A DNA stretch of 64,000 bases from Rhizobium sp. S152 (GTDB lineage: Bacteria > Pseudomonadota > Alphaproteobacteria > Rhizobiales > Rhizobiaceae), in contig NZ_JAUDRZ010000004.1 of the NCBI RefSeq assembly GCF_030380735.1, forward strand, positions 62,001-126,000. The letters are read 5' to 3'. Made by a program: the position numbers and the translations under genes. Each line of letters starts with the position of its first letter. Within the stretch, counting starts at the first letter, position 1. The notes below the pieces were generated by a model. That model worked only from the letters and a program-made list of their open reading frames with translations, did no database searches and was not told where the DNA came from. Positions 1-8,850 of this stretch are shown here, one piece after another.

Positions 1-355
1 CGGTGTCGTGGAAGCCGGTGCGGATCGGCGCGTCGAAGGGTTCGGCCGGCGCATCGTTGGAGCGCAGCACGATCTTGCCGCTGCTGTCGCGCACCTGGTA
101 GGTCAGATACTCGCGGCTGGCGGCGGTGGCGAGCATGGCGACGCTTCGGGGATCGGTGTTCGACCGCTGGTTCATGTCGTCGAGGATCAGCGCCAGCAGG
201 CGCTCGGTCGTCTCCTGCTGGGCGCTGTCGAAGATCTCGTCGAACTCGTGCTGCATGACGCGTATGCTGAGGCCGATGGCGGCCAGCCAGAACACCACCA
301 TCACGGTGGTCAGCGCGAGGATGAGGGGACGGGTGAGGCTGCGTTCGCGTTTCAT
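1..355 (-). CDS. Sensor histidine kinase, N-terminal part (cut by window edge)
   Basis: Only the first ~118 residues are present; the gene runs off the left edge. The product starts MKRERSLTRPLILALTTVM and has one clear transmembrane helix (residues ~10-30), followed by a periplasmic sensor region containing EFDEIFDSAQQETTERLL. No HAMP, DHp or ATPase domain is visible yet. Its ATG lies 2 nt after the stop of the response regulator gene upstream, so the two are almost certainly co-transcribed and translationally coupled. The regulator partner and the membrane-anchored N-terminus support a PhoQ/QseC-like kinase. The signal sensed cannot be read from this fragment. Confidence 0.8.
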   Translation of the reverse strand, partial: MKRERSLTRPLILALTTVMVVFWLAAIGLSIRVMQHEFDEIFDSAQQETTERLLALILDDMNQRSNTDPRSVAMLATAASREYLTYQVRDSSGKIVLRSNDAPAEPFDAPIRTGFHDT

Positions 356-357
356 GG

Positions 358-1011
358 TCATCCGAGTGTATAGCCGATGCCGCGGGCGGTGCGGATGCGG
401 TCGCGGCCGATCTTCTTGCGCAGCCGGCTGACATAGACTTCGACGGTGTTGCTCTCGATTTCCGAACCGAAGGCGTAGAGCGCTTCCTCGATGCGGTCCT
501 TGGGAACGATGGCGCCGGGCCGGGCGGTCAGGAGATCGAGTACCGCCCATTCGCGGCTGGTGAGGATGATCGGCTCGCCGCCGACCGAGAGCTTGTGTTG
601 CGGGCGGTCGATCTCGATATCGGAAATGCGCAGAACCGGATGCGGATTGGCGTCGTAACGGCGGGCCACCGCCATGATGCGGGCCTCGAGCTCGCCAAGG
701 TTGAACGGCTTGACGAGATAGTCGTCGGCGCCGGCGTTGAGCCCTTCGATGCGGTCGGAAATCTGGTCGCGGGCGGTGAGGATGATGACCGGCACCTTCA
801 TGTCGCTCTTGCGCAATTGGCGCAGGAAATCGACGCCGCTGCCATCGGGCAGCTGCAGGTCGAGCAGGATCAGACCGTAATCGACCGGGTGGGCGGCGGC
901 TTCGGCATCGGCCAGGTTCTGGACCCAGTCGACCGCGTGATTGGCGGCGATCACATGGTCGCGGACGGCCCCGCCGATCATCTTGTCATCTTCAACCAGC
1001 AGAATACGCAC
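358..1011 (-). CDS. OmpR-family two-component response regulator
   Basis: 217 aa. Receiver domain at residues 1-115, with the acidic pocket E7-D8-D9, phospho-acceptor D51 in LILLDLQLPDG, the conserved Thr/Ala of ILTA (77-80) and K101 in YLVKPF. A C-terminal winged-helix DNA-binding domain follows (~125-217, ending RLRKKIGRDRIRTARGIGYTL). This is the usual length for the PhoP/QseB group. The gene immediately precedes the sensor kinase on the same strand. It diverges from the SorC-type regulator across 242 bp in which I see no other gene. Its regulon is unknown. Confidence 0.93.
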   Translation of the reverse strand: MRILLVEDDKMIGGAVRDHVIAANHAVDWVQNLADAEAAAHPVDYGLILLDLQLPDGSGVDFLRQLRKSDMKVPVIILTARDQISDRIEGLNAGADDYLVKPFNLGELEARIMAVARRYDANPHPVLRISDIEIDRPQHKLSVGGEPIILTSREWAVLDLLTARPGAIVPKDRIEEALYAFGSEIESNTVEVYVSRLRKKIGRDRIRTARGIGYTLG

Positions 1012-1253
1012 GGTTTTTCCCTCGATTGCCGTAGGCCATCAGCAGCGGTTCAGGCCGCAAGAGGCTTGGCTGCGAAACATGGCGGCGAAAAGGCGCGGTG
1101 GCAATCGCCGGTGACGCCATGGTTGAAAATAGTCGTCGCTTTCGAGCAAGGCGCTCGACATTTGCCGGAATTTTGTTTTCATCTGGCGCAAAGACGATTC
1201 AAAGCCACATCCCTCCGGGCCTGCCCGGACCAGCCTGCGCGGTGACGATTGAC

Positions 1254-2207
1254 ATGGTGAAAAGACCTGAAACACAGGGACGGCTGGACGATGCGGCGCG
1301 CGCCGGCTGGCTCTACTATGTCGCCGGGCGTACGCAGGACGAGATCGCGACATCGATGGGGATTTCGCGGCAATCGGCGCAGCGGCTGGTGTCGCTGGCG
1401 GTCGCCGAGCGGCTGATCAAGGTCCGGCTCGACCACCCGATCGCCGCCTGCCTGGAACTGGCCAACGCCGTGCGCAAGAAGTTCGACCTCAAGCATGTCG
1501 AGGTGGTGCCGAGCGATCCGGGTTCCAGCTCAGCGATCGTCGGTATTGCCGAGGCGGCGGCGGCCGAGATCGAGCGCTGGCTGAAGAGGACCGATCCGAT
1601 CGTGCTGGCCGTCGGCACCGGCCGAACGCTGAAGGCGGCGGTCGATCAACTGCCGGCGATCGAATGCCCCAACCATCGGATCGTGTCGCTGACCGGCAAC
1701 ATCGCGCCTGATGGATCGGCGGCCTATTACAACGTCATCTTCAGCATGGCCGACGCCGTGAAGGCACGGCATTTTCCGATGCCGCTGCCGGTCCTCGTCA
1801 CCTCGGCAGAAGAGCGCGAGACGCTGCACGCGCAGCAGCTGGTGCGCTCGACGCTCGACATGAGCGCGCAGGCGGACGTCACCTTCGTCGGCATCGGCGA
1901 ACTGGGGATCGACGGACCGCTCTGTGTCGATGGCTTCCTGGAAAAGGACGAGATGATGGAGCTGATGCGCAATGGCGCCGTCGGCGAGATCTGCGGCTGG
2001 ATTTTCGATGGTGAAGGCCGGCTTCTGGACAACCCGATCAACGAGCGGGTGGCATCGGCGCCGATCCCCTCGCGCGATTCGTCCGTGGTCATCGGCATCG
2101 GCAAGGGCAAGCGCAAGTTCAAGGCCATCAAGGCGGCGGCGCTGGGGCATCAGATCAACGGTCTGATCACCGACGAGGAGACCGCCGAGTTTTTGCTCAA
2201 AGCCTGA
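1254..2207 (+). CDS. SorC/DeoR-type sugar-binding transcriptional regulator of the polyol operon
   Basis: 317 aa from ATG 1254 (MVKRPETQGRLDDAARAGWL). An upstream in-frame ATG at 1098 would add 52 residues that look non-coding, so I reject it. Residues ~10-55 form the helix-turn-helix (LYYVAGRTQDEIATSMGISR). The rest is a SorC sugar-binding domain, with GTGRTLKAAVDQLP and a C-terminal INGLITDEETAEFLL typical of the family. It ends 146 bp before the smoE-type binding protein in the same direction. By position it corresponds to the smoC-type regulator of rhizobial and Rhodobacter polyol operons, and it probably senses a polyol or sugar phosphate. The specific ligand is inferred from context only. 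Confidence 0.85.
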   Translation: MVKRPETQGRLDDAARAGWLYYVAGRTQDEIATSMGISRQSAQRLVSLAVAERLIKVRLDHPIAACLELANAVRKKFDLKHVEVVPSDPGSSSAIVGIAEAAAAEIERWLKRTDPIVLAVGTGRTLKAAVDQLPAIECPNHRIVSLTGNIAPDGSAAYYNVIFSMADAVKARHFPMPLPVLVTSAEERETLHAQQLVRSTLDMSAQADVTFVGIGELGIDGPLCVDGFLEKDEMMELMRNGAVGEICGWIFDGEGRLLDNPINERVASAPIPSRDSSVVIGIGKGKRKFKAIKAAALGHQINGLITDEETAEFLLKA

Positions 2208-2262
2208 GCAAAAATTTATTCCTATTGAAATCAGATATTTAACTCTATGTTTCGCGCATGCA

Positions 2263-2305
2263 GCAACGAATGGAGATTGACATTTGTTGCGTCAGGATGA
2301 GTAAT
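2263..2305 (+). promoter_or_regulatory. Promoter and candidate operator of the polyol operon
   Basis: A perfect -35 hexamer TTGACA (2277-2282) is followed after 17 bp by AGTAAT (2300-2305), which matches 4 of 6 bases of the -10 consensus. An imperfect inverted repeat, GCAACGAATG (2263-2272) and CATTTGTTGC (2281-2290), 9 of 10 positions paired with an 8-nt spacer, overlaps the -35 box. The adjacent SorC-type regulator is the obvious candidate to bind it. The sequence features are direct observation; the function is inferred. Confidence 0.5.
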
Positions 2306-2353
2306 TGCCCATGAGCAAAGCGAATGCTCGCTAACATCTTCTGGGAGGAAGAT

Positions 2354-3667
2354 ATGACATTTAAAACTTTTCTGCTGGGCGCCTGCTCGGCATTGGCTTT
2401 TGCTGGCGCGGCTTCGGCCGAAACGCTGACGATCGCAACCGTCAACAACGGTGACATGGTCCGCATGCAGAAGCTGACGGACGATTTCAAGGCAAAGAAC
2501 CCCGGCATCGATCTTGAGTGGGTAACGCTCGAAGAAAACGTGCTGCGCCAGAAGGTCACGACCGATATCGCGACCAAGGGCGGCCAGTACGACGTTCTGA
2601 CGATCGGCAACTACGAAGTGCCGATCTGGGCCAAGCAGGGCTGGCTTCTGCCGCTCGAAAACCTCGGCGACAAGTATGACGCCAAGGACCTGCTGCCCGC
2701 GATCAGCGCAGCGCTGACCGTCGACAGCAAGCTCTACGCCGTGCCGTTCTACGGCGAAAGCGCGATGATCATGTATCGCACCGACCTCTTCGAAAAGGCC
2801 GGTTTGAAGATGCCCGACGCTCCGACCTGGGACTTCATCGCCGACGCGGCGAAGAAGATCACCGACAAGGACAAGGAAGTCTACGGCATGTGCCTTCGCG
2901 GCAAGGCCGGCTGGGGTGAGAACATGGCGTTCCTCACCGCGCTCGACAACTCCTTCGGCGGTCGCTGGTTCGACGAAAACTGGAAGCCCCAGTTCGACAG
3001 CCCGGAATGGAAGGAAGCGCTCGGCTTCTACGTCAACCTGATGAAGGAAGCCGGCCCTCCCGGTGCCTCCTCGAACGGCTTCAACGAAAACCTGGCGCTC
3101 TTCCAGACCGGCAAGTGCGGCATGTGGATCGACGCGACGGTCGCCGCTTCGTTCGTCTCCAACCCGAAGGACTCGACTGTCGCCGACAAGGTCGGTTACG
3201 CGCTGTTCCCGACCAAGGGCGAGATGAAGAACCACGGCAACTGGCTGTGGTCGTGGAACCTTGCCATCCCGGCAACCTCCACCAAGGCTGAAGCCGCGCA
3301 GAAGTTCGTCGCCTGGGCGACCGACAAGGCTTACGGCGAACTGGTCGCGAGCAAGGAAGGCTGGGCAAACGTTCCTCCGGGCACGCGCACCTCGCTCTAC
3401 GAAAACGCGGATTACCAGAAGGCCGCTCCGTTCGCCGCCAAGACGCTCGACGCGATGAAGGCCGCCGACACGCAGAAGCCGACCGTCAAGGCGGTGCCTT
3501 ATACCGGTGGTCAGTTCGTGGCGATCCCTGAATTCCAGGGCATCGGTACGGCCGTCGGCCAGCAGTTCTCGGCAGCCGTTGCCGGCCAGATCTCCGTCGA
3601 TCAGGCCCTGCAGAGCGCACAGCAGCTGACGACCCGCGAAATGACCAAGGCTGGTTACATCAAGTAA
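2354..3667 (+). CDS. smoE: Sorbitol/mannitol ABC transporter, periplasmic binding protein
   Basis: 437 aa. The ATG at 2354 is preceded by the Shine-Dalgarno GGGAGGAA, and an in-frame ATG ten codons upstream is less well placed. A Sec signal peptide covers residues 1-22 (MTFKTFLLGACSALAFAGAASA, with cleavage before ETL). The mature protein is a family-1 extracellular solute-binding protein (ITIATVNNGDMVRMQKLTDDF-like start, then FYGESAMIMYRTDLFEKAG), matching SmoE/MtlE of polyol importers. It is the first gene of smoEFGK and is separated from the permease gene by two strong hairpins. These probably keep the binding protein in excess. The substrate, mannitol, sorbitol or arabitol, is inferred from the adjacent dehydrogenase. 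Confidence 0.9.
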   Translation: MTFKTFLLGACSALAFAGAASAETLTIATVNNGDMVRMQKLTDDFKAKNPGIDLEWVTLEENVLRQKVTTDIATKGGQYDVLTIGNYEVPIWAKQGWLLPLENLGDKYDAKDLLPAISAALTVDSKLYAVPFYGESAMIMYRTDLFEKAGLKMPDAPTWDFIADAAKKITDKDKEVYGMCLRGKAGWGENMAFLTALDNSFGGRWFDENWKPQFDSPEWKEALGFYVNLMKEAGPPGASSNGFNENLALFQTGKCGMWIDATVAASFVSNPKDSTVADKVGYALFPTKGEMKNHGNWLWSWNLAIPATSTKAEAAQKFVAWATDKAYGELVASKEGWANVPPGTRTSLYENADYQKAAPFAAKTLDAMKAADTQKPTVKAVPYTGGQFVAIPEFQGIGTAVGQQFSAAVAGQISVDQALQSAQQLTTREMTKAGYIK

Positions 3668-3681
3668 ACCTCCTGAGAACG

Positions 3682-3749
3682 GCGGAGTGCCCGGCACTCC
3701 GCACCCCTAAGGCCGCCGAGTTGCCCGAATTGCATCGGCGGCCCTTTTT
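3682..3749 (+). other. Tandem intercistronic hairpins (partial terminator) between smoE and smoF
   Basis: Two stem-loops follow the smoE stop. The first has a perfect 9-bp stem, GCGGAGTGC (3682-3690) with GCACTCCGC (3694-3702), and a 3-nt loop. The second has GGCCGCCGA (3711-3719) with TCGGCGGCC (3735-3743), followed by C and five T residues. The second resembles an intrinsic terminator. Because smoF continues 47 bp later with no obvious new promoter, partial termination or 3-prime end protection of the smoE message is the likely role. Confidence 0.65.
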
Positions 3750-3795
3750 GTCCCTGGGCCTTGCAGCCATCCGCTTTCAGAAAAGACGGTGAACC

Positions 3796-4668
3796 ATGGC
3801 AACGTTACACACCCGCTCCGCGGCGCGCATGATGATGACACCCTCGGTGTTGCTGCTCTTCGCGTGGATGATCGTCCCGCTCGTGATGACGATCTACTTC
3901 TCGTTCATCGACTACAATCTGCTGATGCCGGGCGACAACCGCTTCGTCGGCTTCCTCAATTACCATTTCTTCCTCACCGACCCGGCCTTCTTCGACGCGT
4001 TGATCAATACGCTCGTTCTGGTCTTGAGCGTGCTTGTGATCACCATCGTCGGCGGCATCGCGCTGGCGCTGCTGCTCGACCAGCCCATGTTCGGCCAGGG
4101 GATCGTGCGCATCCTCGTGATCGCGCCGTTCTTCATCATGCCGACGGTCGCCGCGCTGGTGTGGAAGAACATGTTCATGAACCCGGTCAACGGGTTGTTC
4201 GCCTATATCGCCAAGCTGTTCGGCCTGCAGCCGCTCGACTGGCTGTCGAACGCGCCGCTGTTTTCGATCATCCTGATCGTCGCCTGGCAGTGGCTGCCGT
4301 TCGCCACGCTGATCCTCCTGACCGCGCTGCAGTCGCTGTCGGAAGAGCAGAAGGAAGCGGCCGAGATGGATGGTGCGGGCTTCTTCTCGCAGTTCGTCTA
4401 CATCATCCTGCCGCACATGGCGCGGGCGATCACCGTCGTCATCCTGATCGAGACGATCTTCCTGCTCTCGGTCTTCGCCGAAATCCTCGTTACCACCAAC
4501 GGCGGCCCCGGGACGAGCAGTACGAACCTTACCTATCTCGTCTACAACAGGGCCTTGCTGCAGTTCGATATCGGCGGCGCTTCGGCCGGCGGCATCATCG
4601 CGGTCATCCTCGCCAACATCGTTGCTATCTTCCTCGTCCGCATCGTCGGCAAGAACCTGGAGACCTGA
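3796..4668 (+). CDS. smoF: Polyol ABC transporter permease 1
   Basis: 290 aa inner-membrane protein of the MalF/UgpA type with about six hydrophobic helices (for example MMMTPSVLLLFAWMIVPLVM near the N-terminus). The EAA loop that contacts the ATPase is visible as EAAEMDGAGFFSQFVYIILP. The ATG at 3796 follows GACGGTGAACC, a weak ribosome site. A larger overlapping reading frame from 3789 in another frame is a high-GC shadow. The stop codon is one base before the smoG start. It forms the transmembrane channel with SmoG. Confidence 0.9.
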   Translation: MATLHTRSAARMMMTPSVLLLFAWMIVPLVMTIYFSFIDYNLLMPGDNRFVGFLNYHFFLTDPAFFDALINTLVLVLSVLVITIVGGIALALLLDQPMFGQGIVRILVIAPFFIMPTVAALVWKNMFMNPVNGLFAYIAKLFGLQPLDWLSNAPLFSIILIVAWQWLPFATLILLTALQSLSEEQKEAAEMDGAGFFSQFVYIILPHMARAITVVILIETIFLLSVFAEILVTTNGGPGTSSTNLTYLVYNRALLQFDIGGASAGGIIAVILANIVAIFLVRIVGKNLET

Positions 4669-4669
4669 G

Positions 4670-5500
4670 ATGGCCAGACGGATCACAACCCAGCGCAAGG
4701 TGATCGTCACGGCGATCGCCTGGACCATCGGCATCGTGCTCTTCTTCCCGATCCTGTGGACCTTCCTGACCAGCTTCAAGTCGGAAGCCGACGCCATCGC
4801 ATCGCCGCCGCAGTTCCTGTTCTTCCACTGGACGACCGAGAACTACGCGGAGGTGCAGAGCCGATCGAACTACTTCAGCCACTTCCTGAACTCGGTGATC
4901 ATCTCTTTCGGCTCGACGCTGCTGGGGCTTCTGATCGCGGTTCCGTCCGCCTGGGCGATGGCGTTCTCGCCGACCAAGCGCACCAAGGACGTCTTGATGT
5001 GGATGCTGTCGACGAAGATGATGCCGCCGGTCGGCGCGCTCATCCCGATCTACCTGCTCTTCCGCAATACCGGCCTGCTCGACAGCCGCCTCGGCCTCGT
5101 CGTCGTGCTGATGCTGATCAACCTGCCGATCATCATCTGGATGCTTTACACCTACTTCAAGGAAATTCCCGGCGAGATCCTTGAGGCGGCGCGCATGGAC
5201 GGCGCCTCGCTCAGCAAGGAAATCATCTACGTGCTGACGCCGATGGCGGTGCCGGGCATCGCCTCGACGTTGCTCCTCAACATCATCCTGTCCTGGAACG
5301 AAGCCTTCTGGACGCTCAACCTCACGGCCTCGAAGGCTGCGCCGCTGACGACGTTCATCGCTTCCTATTCCAGCCCGGAAGGACTTTTCTACGCCAAGCT
5401 TTCGGCAGCATCGACCATGGCAATCGCCCCGATCCTGATCCTCGGCTGGTTCAGCCAGAAACAACTCGTCCGCGGCCTGACGTTCGGCGCGGTGAAATAA
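4670..5500 (+). CDS. smoG: Polyol ABC transporter permease 2
   Basis: 276 aa MalG/UgpE-type permease. It starts MARRITTQRKVIVTAIAW at 4670, one base after the smoF stop (TGAG ATG arrangement), so translation is coupled. A reading frame extending back to 4622 is merely open sequence inside smoF. It has six predicted helices and the EAA motif EILEAARMDGASLSKEIIYVL near residues 165-185. It heterodimerises with SmoF and is followed by the ATPase gene 18 bp later with the ribosome site AGGGAGAG. Confidence 0.9.
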   Translation: MARRITTQRKVIVTAIAWTIGIVLFFPILWTFLTSFKSEADAIASPPQFLFFHWTTENYAEVQSRSNYFSHFLNSVIISFGSTLLGLLIAVPSAWAMAFSPTKRTKDVLMWMLSTKMMPPVGALIPIYLLFRNTGLLDSRLGLVVVLMLINLPIIIWMLYTYFKEIPGEILEAARMDGASLSKEIIYVLTPMAVPGIASTLLLNIILSWNEAFWTLNLTASKAAPLTTFIASYSSPEGLFYAKLSAASTMAIAPILILGWFSQKQLVRGLTFGAVK

Positions 5501-5518
5501 GAAACAAGGGAGAGAAAC

Positions 5519-6499
<981 letters not shown>

Positions 6500-6601
6500 A
6501 CGAGGCTTAAGGGGTGGGGATGACAGCGCGTGCCGGACGAGGTGCCCGGCGCGCCAGTACCGGGGTCTCTAGACCCTGAAGACCTTCAAGAGGACTGAGA
6601 C

Positions 6602-8083
6602 ATGACGTGCAAACTATCGCTGGCAACGCTTTCCGACGCGGCAAAGACAGCCGCAGTCCCTGCCTATGAGCGGGCGTCGCTGAAGGCGGGCATCGTGCAC
6701 TTCGGCGTCGGCAACTTCCACCGCGCCCACCAGGCAATCTATCTCGACGACCTGTTCAACAAGGGTGAGGCACATGACTGGGCGATCGTCGGCGCCGGCA
6801 TCCTGCCGTCCGACGCGGCGATGCGAGACAAGCTCGCCGCCCAGGACTTCCTGACAACCGTCGTCGAGCAGGACAACAACAAGACATCGGCGCGTGTCAC
6901 CGCGCCGATGATCGACATCCTGCCCGTCGGCGACGCGAAGACCATCATCGCCAAGCTCGCCGACCCGGAGATCCGGATCGTCTCGATGACGATCACCGAG
7001 GGCGGCTACTTCATCGACGCCTCCGGCAAGTTCAATCCTGATCATCCGGCGATCGCGGCGGATGGCAAGAACCCCGCCGACCCGAAAACCGTGTTCGGCC
7101 TGATCGTTGCGGGTCTCAAGGCGCGCAAGGACAAGGGTCTGGTGCCGTTCACCGTCATGTCGTGCGACAACATTCCGCACAACGGCGTCGTCACCCGCAA
7201 CGCGGTCGTCGGCACCGCGGCGCTGTCCGATCCCGCCTTTGCCGACTGGATCAAAAACAATGTCGCCTTCCCGAACGCCATGGTCGACCGCATCACGCCG
7301 GCCACCGGGCAGCGCGAGATCGACCTCTTGAAGGACGTCTTCGACATCGAGGACAACTGGCCGGTCTATTGCGAAGAGTTCAAGCAATGGGTGCTGGAAG
7401 ACAAGTTCACCGCCGGTCGCCCGGCGCTGGAAAATGTCGGCGTCACCTTCGTGCCCGATGTCACGCCCTACGAGCACATGAAGATCCGCATCCTCAACGG
7501 CGGTCATGCGGCGATCGCCTATCCGGCGGCGCTGATGGACATCCATTTCGTGCACGACTCGATGGAGGATCCGCTGATCCGCGCCTTCCTCGCCAAGCTC
7601 GAGAAGGAAGAGATCATCCCGATCGTGCCGCCGGTGCCGGACACCTCGCTGACCGATTACTTCGCGCTGATCGAGCATCGCCTGCTCAACCCGAAGATCG
7701 CCGACACCATTCCGCGCCTGGCGCAGGACGGCTCGAACCGGCAGCCGAAGTTCATCCTGCCCTCGACGCTCGACAACCTGAACCAGGGACGCGACGTCAT
7801 CGGCCTGTCGTTGGTTTCGGCGCTGTGGTGCCGCTATTTCGCCGGCAAGACCGATACCGGCCAAGACATCGTCTTCAACGATGCCAGCGCCGACCGGCTG
7901 CACGATGCGGCAATCAAGGCCAAGGACGATCCGATGGCGTTTCTCGCCTTCGACGACATCTTCGGAGAAGTGGCGAAGTCCGAGCTCTTCCGCAAGCGCT
8001 TCGCGCATGCGCTGAAGACGCTGTGGGAAAAGGGCACGCGCGAGACCCTGCAGCTCTATCTCGACGACAAGCTCGCGGGATAA
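6602..8083 (+). CDS. mtlK: Mannitol 2-dehydrogenase family polyol dehydrogenase
   Basis: 493 aa, full length for the long-chain polyol-specific dehydrogenases. The N-terminal NAD-binding region starts KAGIVHFGVGNFHRAHQAIYLDDL. The central catalytic motif KIRILNGGHAAIAYPAAL carries the expected Lys, Asn and His. Enzymes of this family oxidise D-mannitol to D-fructose and often D-arabitol to D-xylulose, NAD-dependent and cytosolic. The ATG at 6602 follows AAGAGGACTGAGAC. It is co-directional with smoEFGK, so it should act on the imported polyol. No separate SDR-type sorbitol dehydrogenase (smoS) is present in this cluster. Confidence 0.9.
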   Translation: MTCKLSLATLSDAAKTAAVPAYERASLKAGIVHFGVGNFHRAHQAIYLDDLFNKGEAHDWAIVGAGILPSDAAMRDKLAAQDFLTTVVEQDNNKTSARVTAPMIDILPVGDAKTIIAKLADPEIRIVSMTITEGGYFIDASGKFNPDHPAIAADGKNPADPKTVFGLIVAGLKARKDKGLVPFTVMSCDNIPHNGVVTRNAVVGTAALSDPAFADWIKNNVAFPNAMVDRITPATGQREIDLLKDVFDIEDNWPVYCEEFKQWVLEDKFTAGRPALENVGVTFVPDVTPYEHMKIRILNGGHAAIAYPAALMDIHFVHDSMEDPLIRAFLAKLEKEEIIPIVPPVPDTSLTDYFALIEHRLLNPKIADTIPRLAQDGSNRQPKFILPSTLDNLNQGRDVIGLSLVSALWCRYFAGKTDTGQDIVFNDASADRLHDAAIKAKDDPMAFLAFDDIFGEVAKSELFRKRFAHALKTLWEKGTRETLQLYLDDKLAG

Positions 8084-8089
8084 GCACCG

Positions 8090-8112
8090 CGCGGCGGGCG
8101 CTCCCCGCCGCG
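8090..8112 (+). other. Intercistronic GC-rich hairpin after the mannitol dehydrogenase gene
   Basis: CGCGGCGGG (8090-8098) and CCCGCCGCG (8104-8112) form a perfect 9-bp stem with a 5-nt loop. No T-run follows, so it is not a classical terminator. It lies inside the presumed operon, and a role in mRNA stability or attenuation is only a guess. Confidence 0.5.
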
Positions 8113-8160
8113 TCATCCGCTCATTCCGTTTGGATGTCCCGAACCCTGGTTGGACGTGTC

Positions 8161-8850
8161 ATGACAGATGCTGAAACACGGCTTGTGATCTTCGATTGCG
8201 ACGGCGTGCTCGTCGACAGCGAGCCGATCTCGGTCAGCGTTCTCGTCAAGGCGATGAACGATCTCGACGTGCCGATCACCGAGGACGAAGTCTACGGCCG
8301 TTTCCTCGGGCGCAGCCTCGCGACCGTGATCGAGACAATGAAGACGGAATATAACGTCCATCCGGGCGAGGCTTTCCTGGAGCAGATCCGCACCGATCTC
8401 TACGCGCGCTTCCGCAAGGAGCTGAAGCCGATAGACGGGATCGGCGCCACCATCGATGCGCTCGATCTTCCCTGCTGCGTGGCTTCCTCCAGCCAGGTGG
8501 AACGCATCCGGCTGTCGCTGACAGTGACCGGGCTGATCGACCGGTTGCCGCATATCTACAGCGCCTCGATGGTCAAGAACGGCAAGCCGGCGCCGGATCT
8601 TTTCCTGCATGCGGCGAAGGAAATGCAGGTCGATCCCGCCAACTGCGTTGTCATCGAGGACAGCCCGGCCGGGATAGAGGCGGCGAAGGCGGCGGGCATG
8701 ACGGTGTTTGCCTTTACCGGCGGTTCGCACGCCAATTTCGCCGGCTATCGTGCTGAACTTGAGCGACTTTCTCCCGACGCCACGTTTGACGTGATGCCGG
8801 ATTTGATACACCTTGTCCGAACATTCAAGCAGGACGGGATTCACTCTTAA
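8161..8850 (+). CDS. HAD-superfamily (subfamily IA) phosphatase
   Basis: 229 aa. Motif I is LVIFDCDGVLVDSEP with nucleophile and acid Asp residues (DCD). Motif II is VASSSQ (Ser), the motif III Lys lies in KNGKPAPDLF, and motif IV is VVIEDSPAGIEAAKAAG. The helical cap and length fit the beta-phosphoglucomutase/sugar-phosphatase branch. The start could also be ATG 8134, nine codons upstream; neither has a strong ribosome site. The stop overlaps the kinase start by one base (TAATG). It may dephosphorylate a sugar or polyol phosphate in the same pathway; the substrate is not deducible. Confidence 0.85.
   Translation: MTDAETRLVIFDCDGVLVDSEPISVSVLVKAMNDLDVPITEDEVYGRFLGRSLATVIETMKTEYNVHPGEAFLEQIRTDLYARFRKELKPIDGIGATIDALDLPCCVASSSQVERIRLSLTVTGLIDRLPHIYSASMVKNGKPAPDLFLHAAKEMQVDPANCVVIEDSPAGIEAAKAAGMTVFAFTGGSHANFAGYRAELERLSPDATFDVMPDLIHLVRTFKQDGIHS

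Noticed and set aside
2231..3697. 488-aa reading frame antisense to smoE
   Set aside because: It mirrors the codon structure of the well-supported smoE gene, has no recognisable domain and no ribosome site; a high-GC shadow.
7162..8850. 562-aa reading frame ending in the HAD phosphatase
   Set aside because: Only the last ~229 residues look like protein; the rest is out-of-frame mannitol dehydrogenase sequence.
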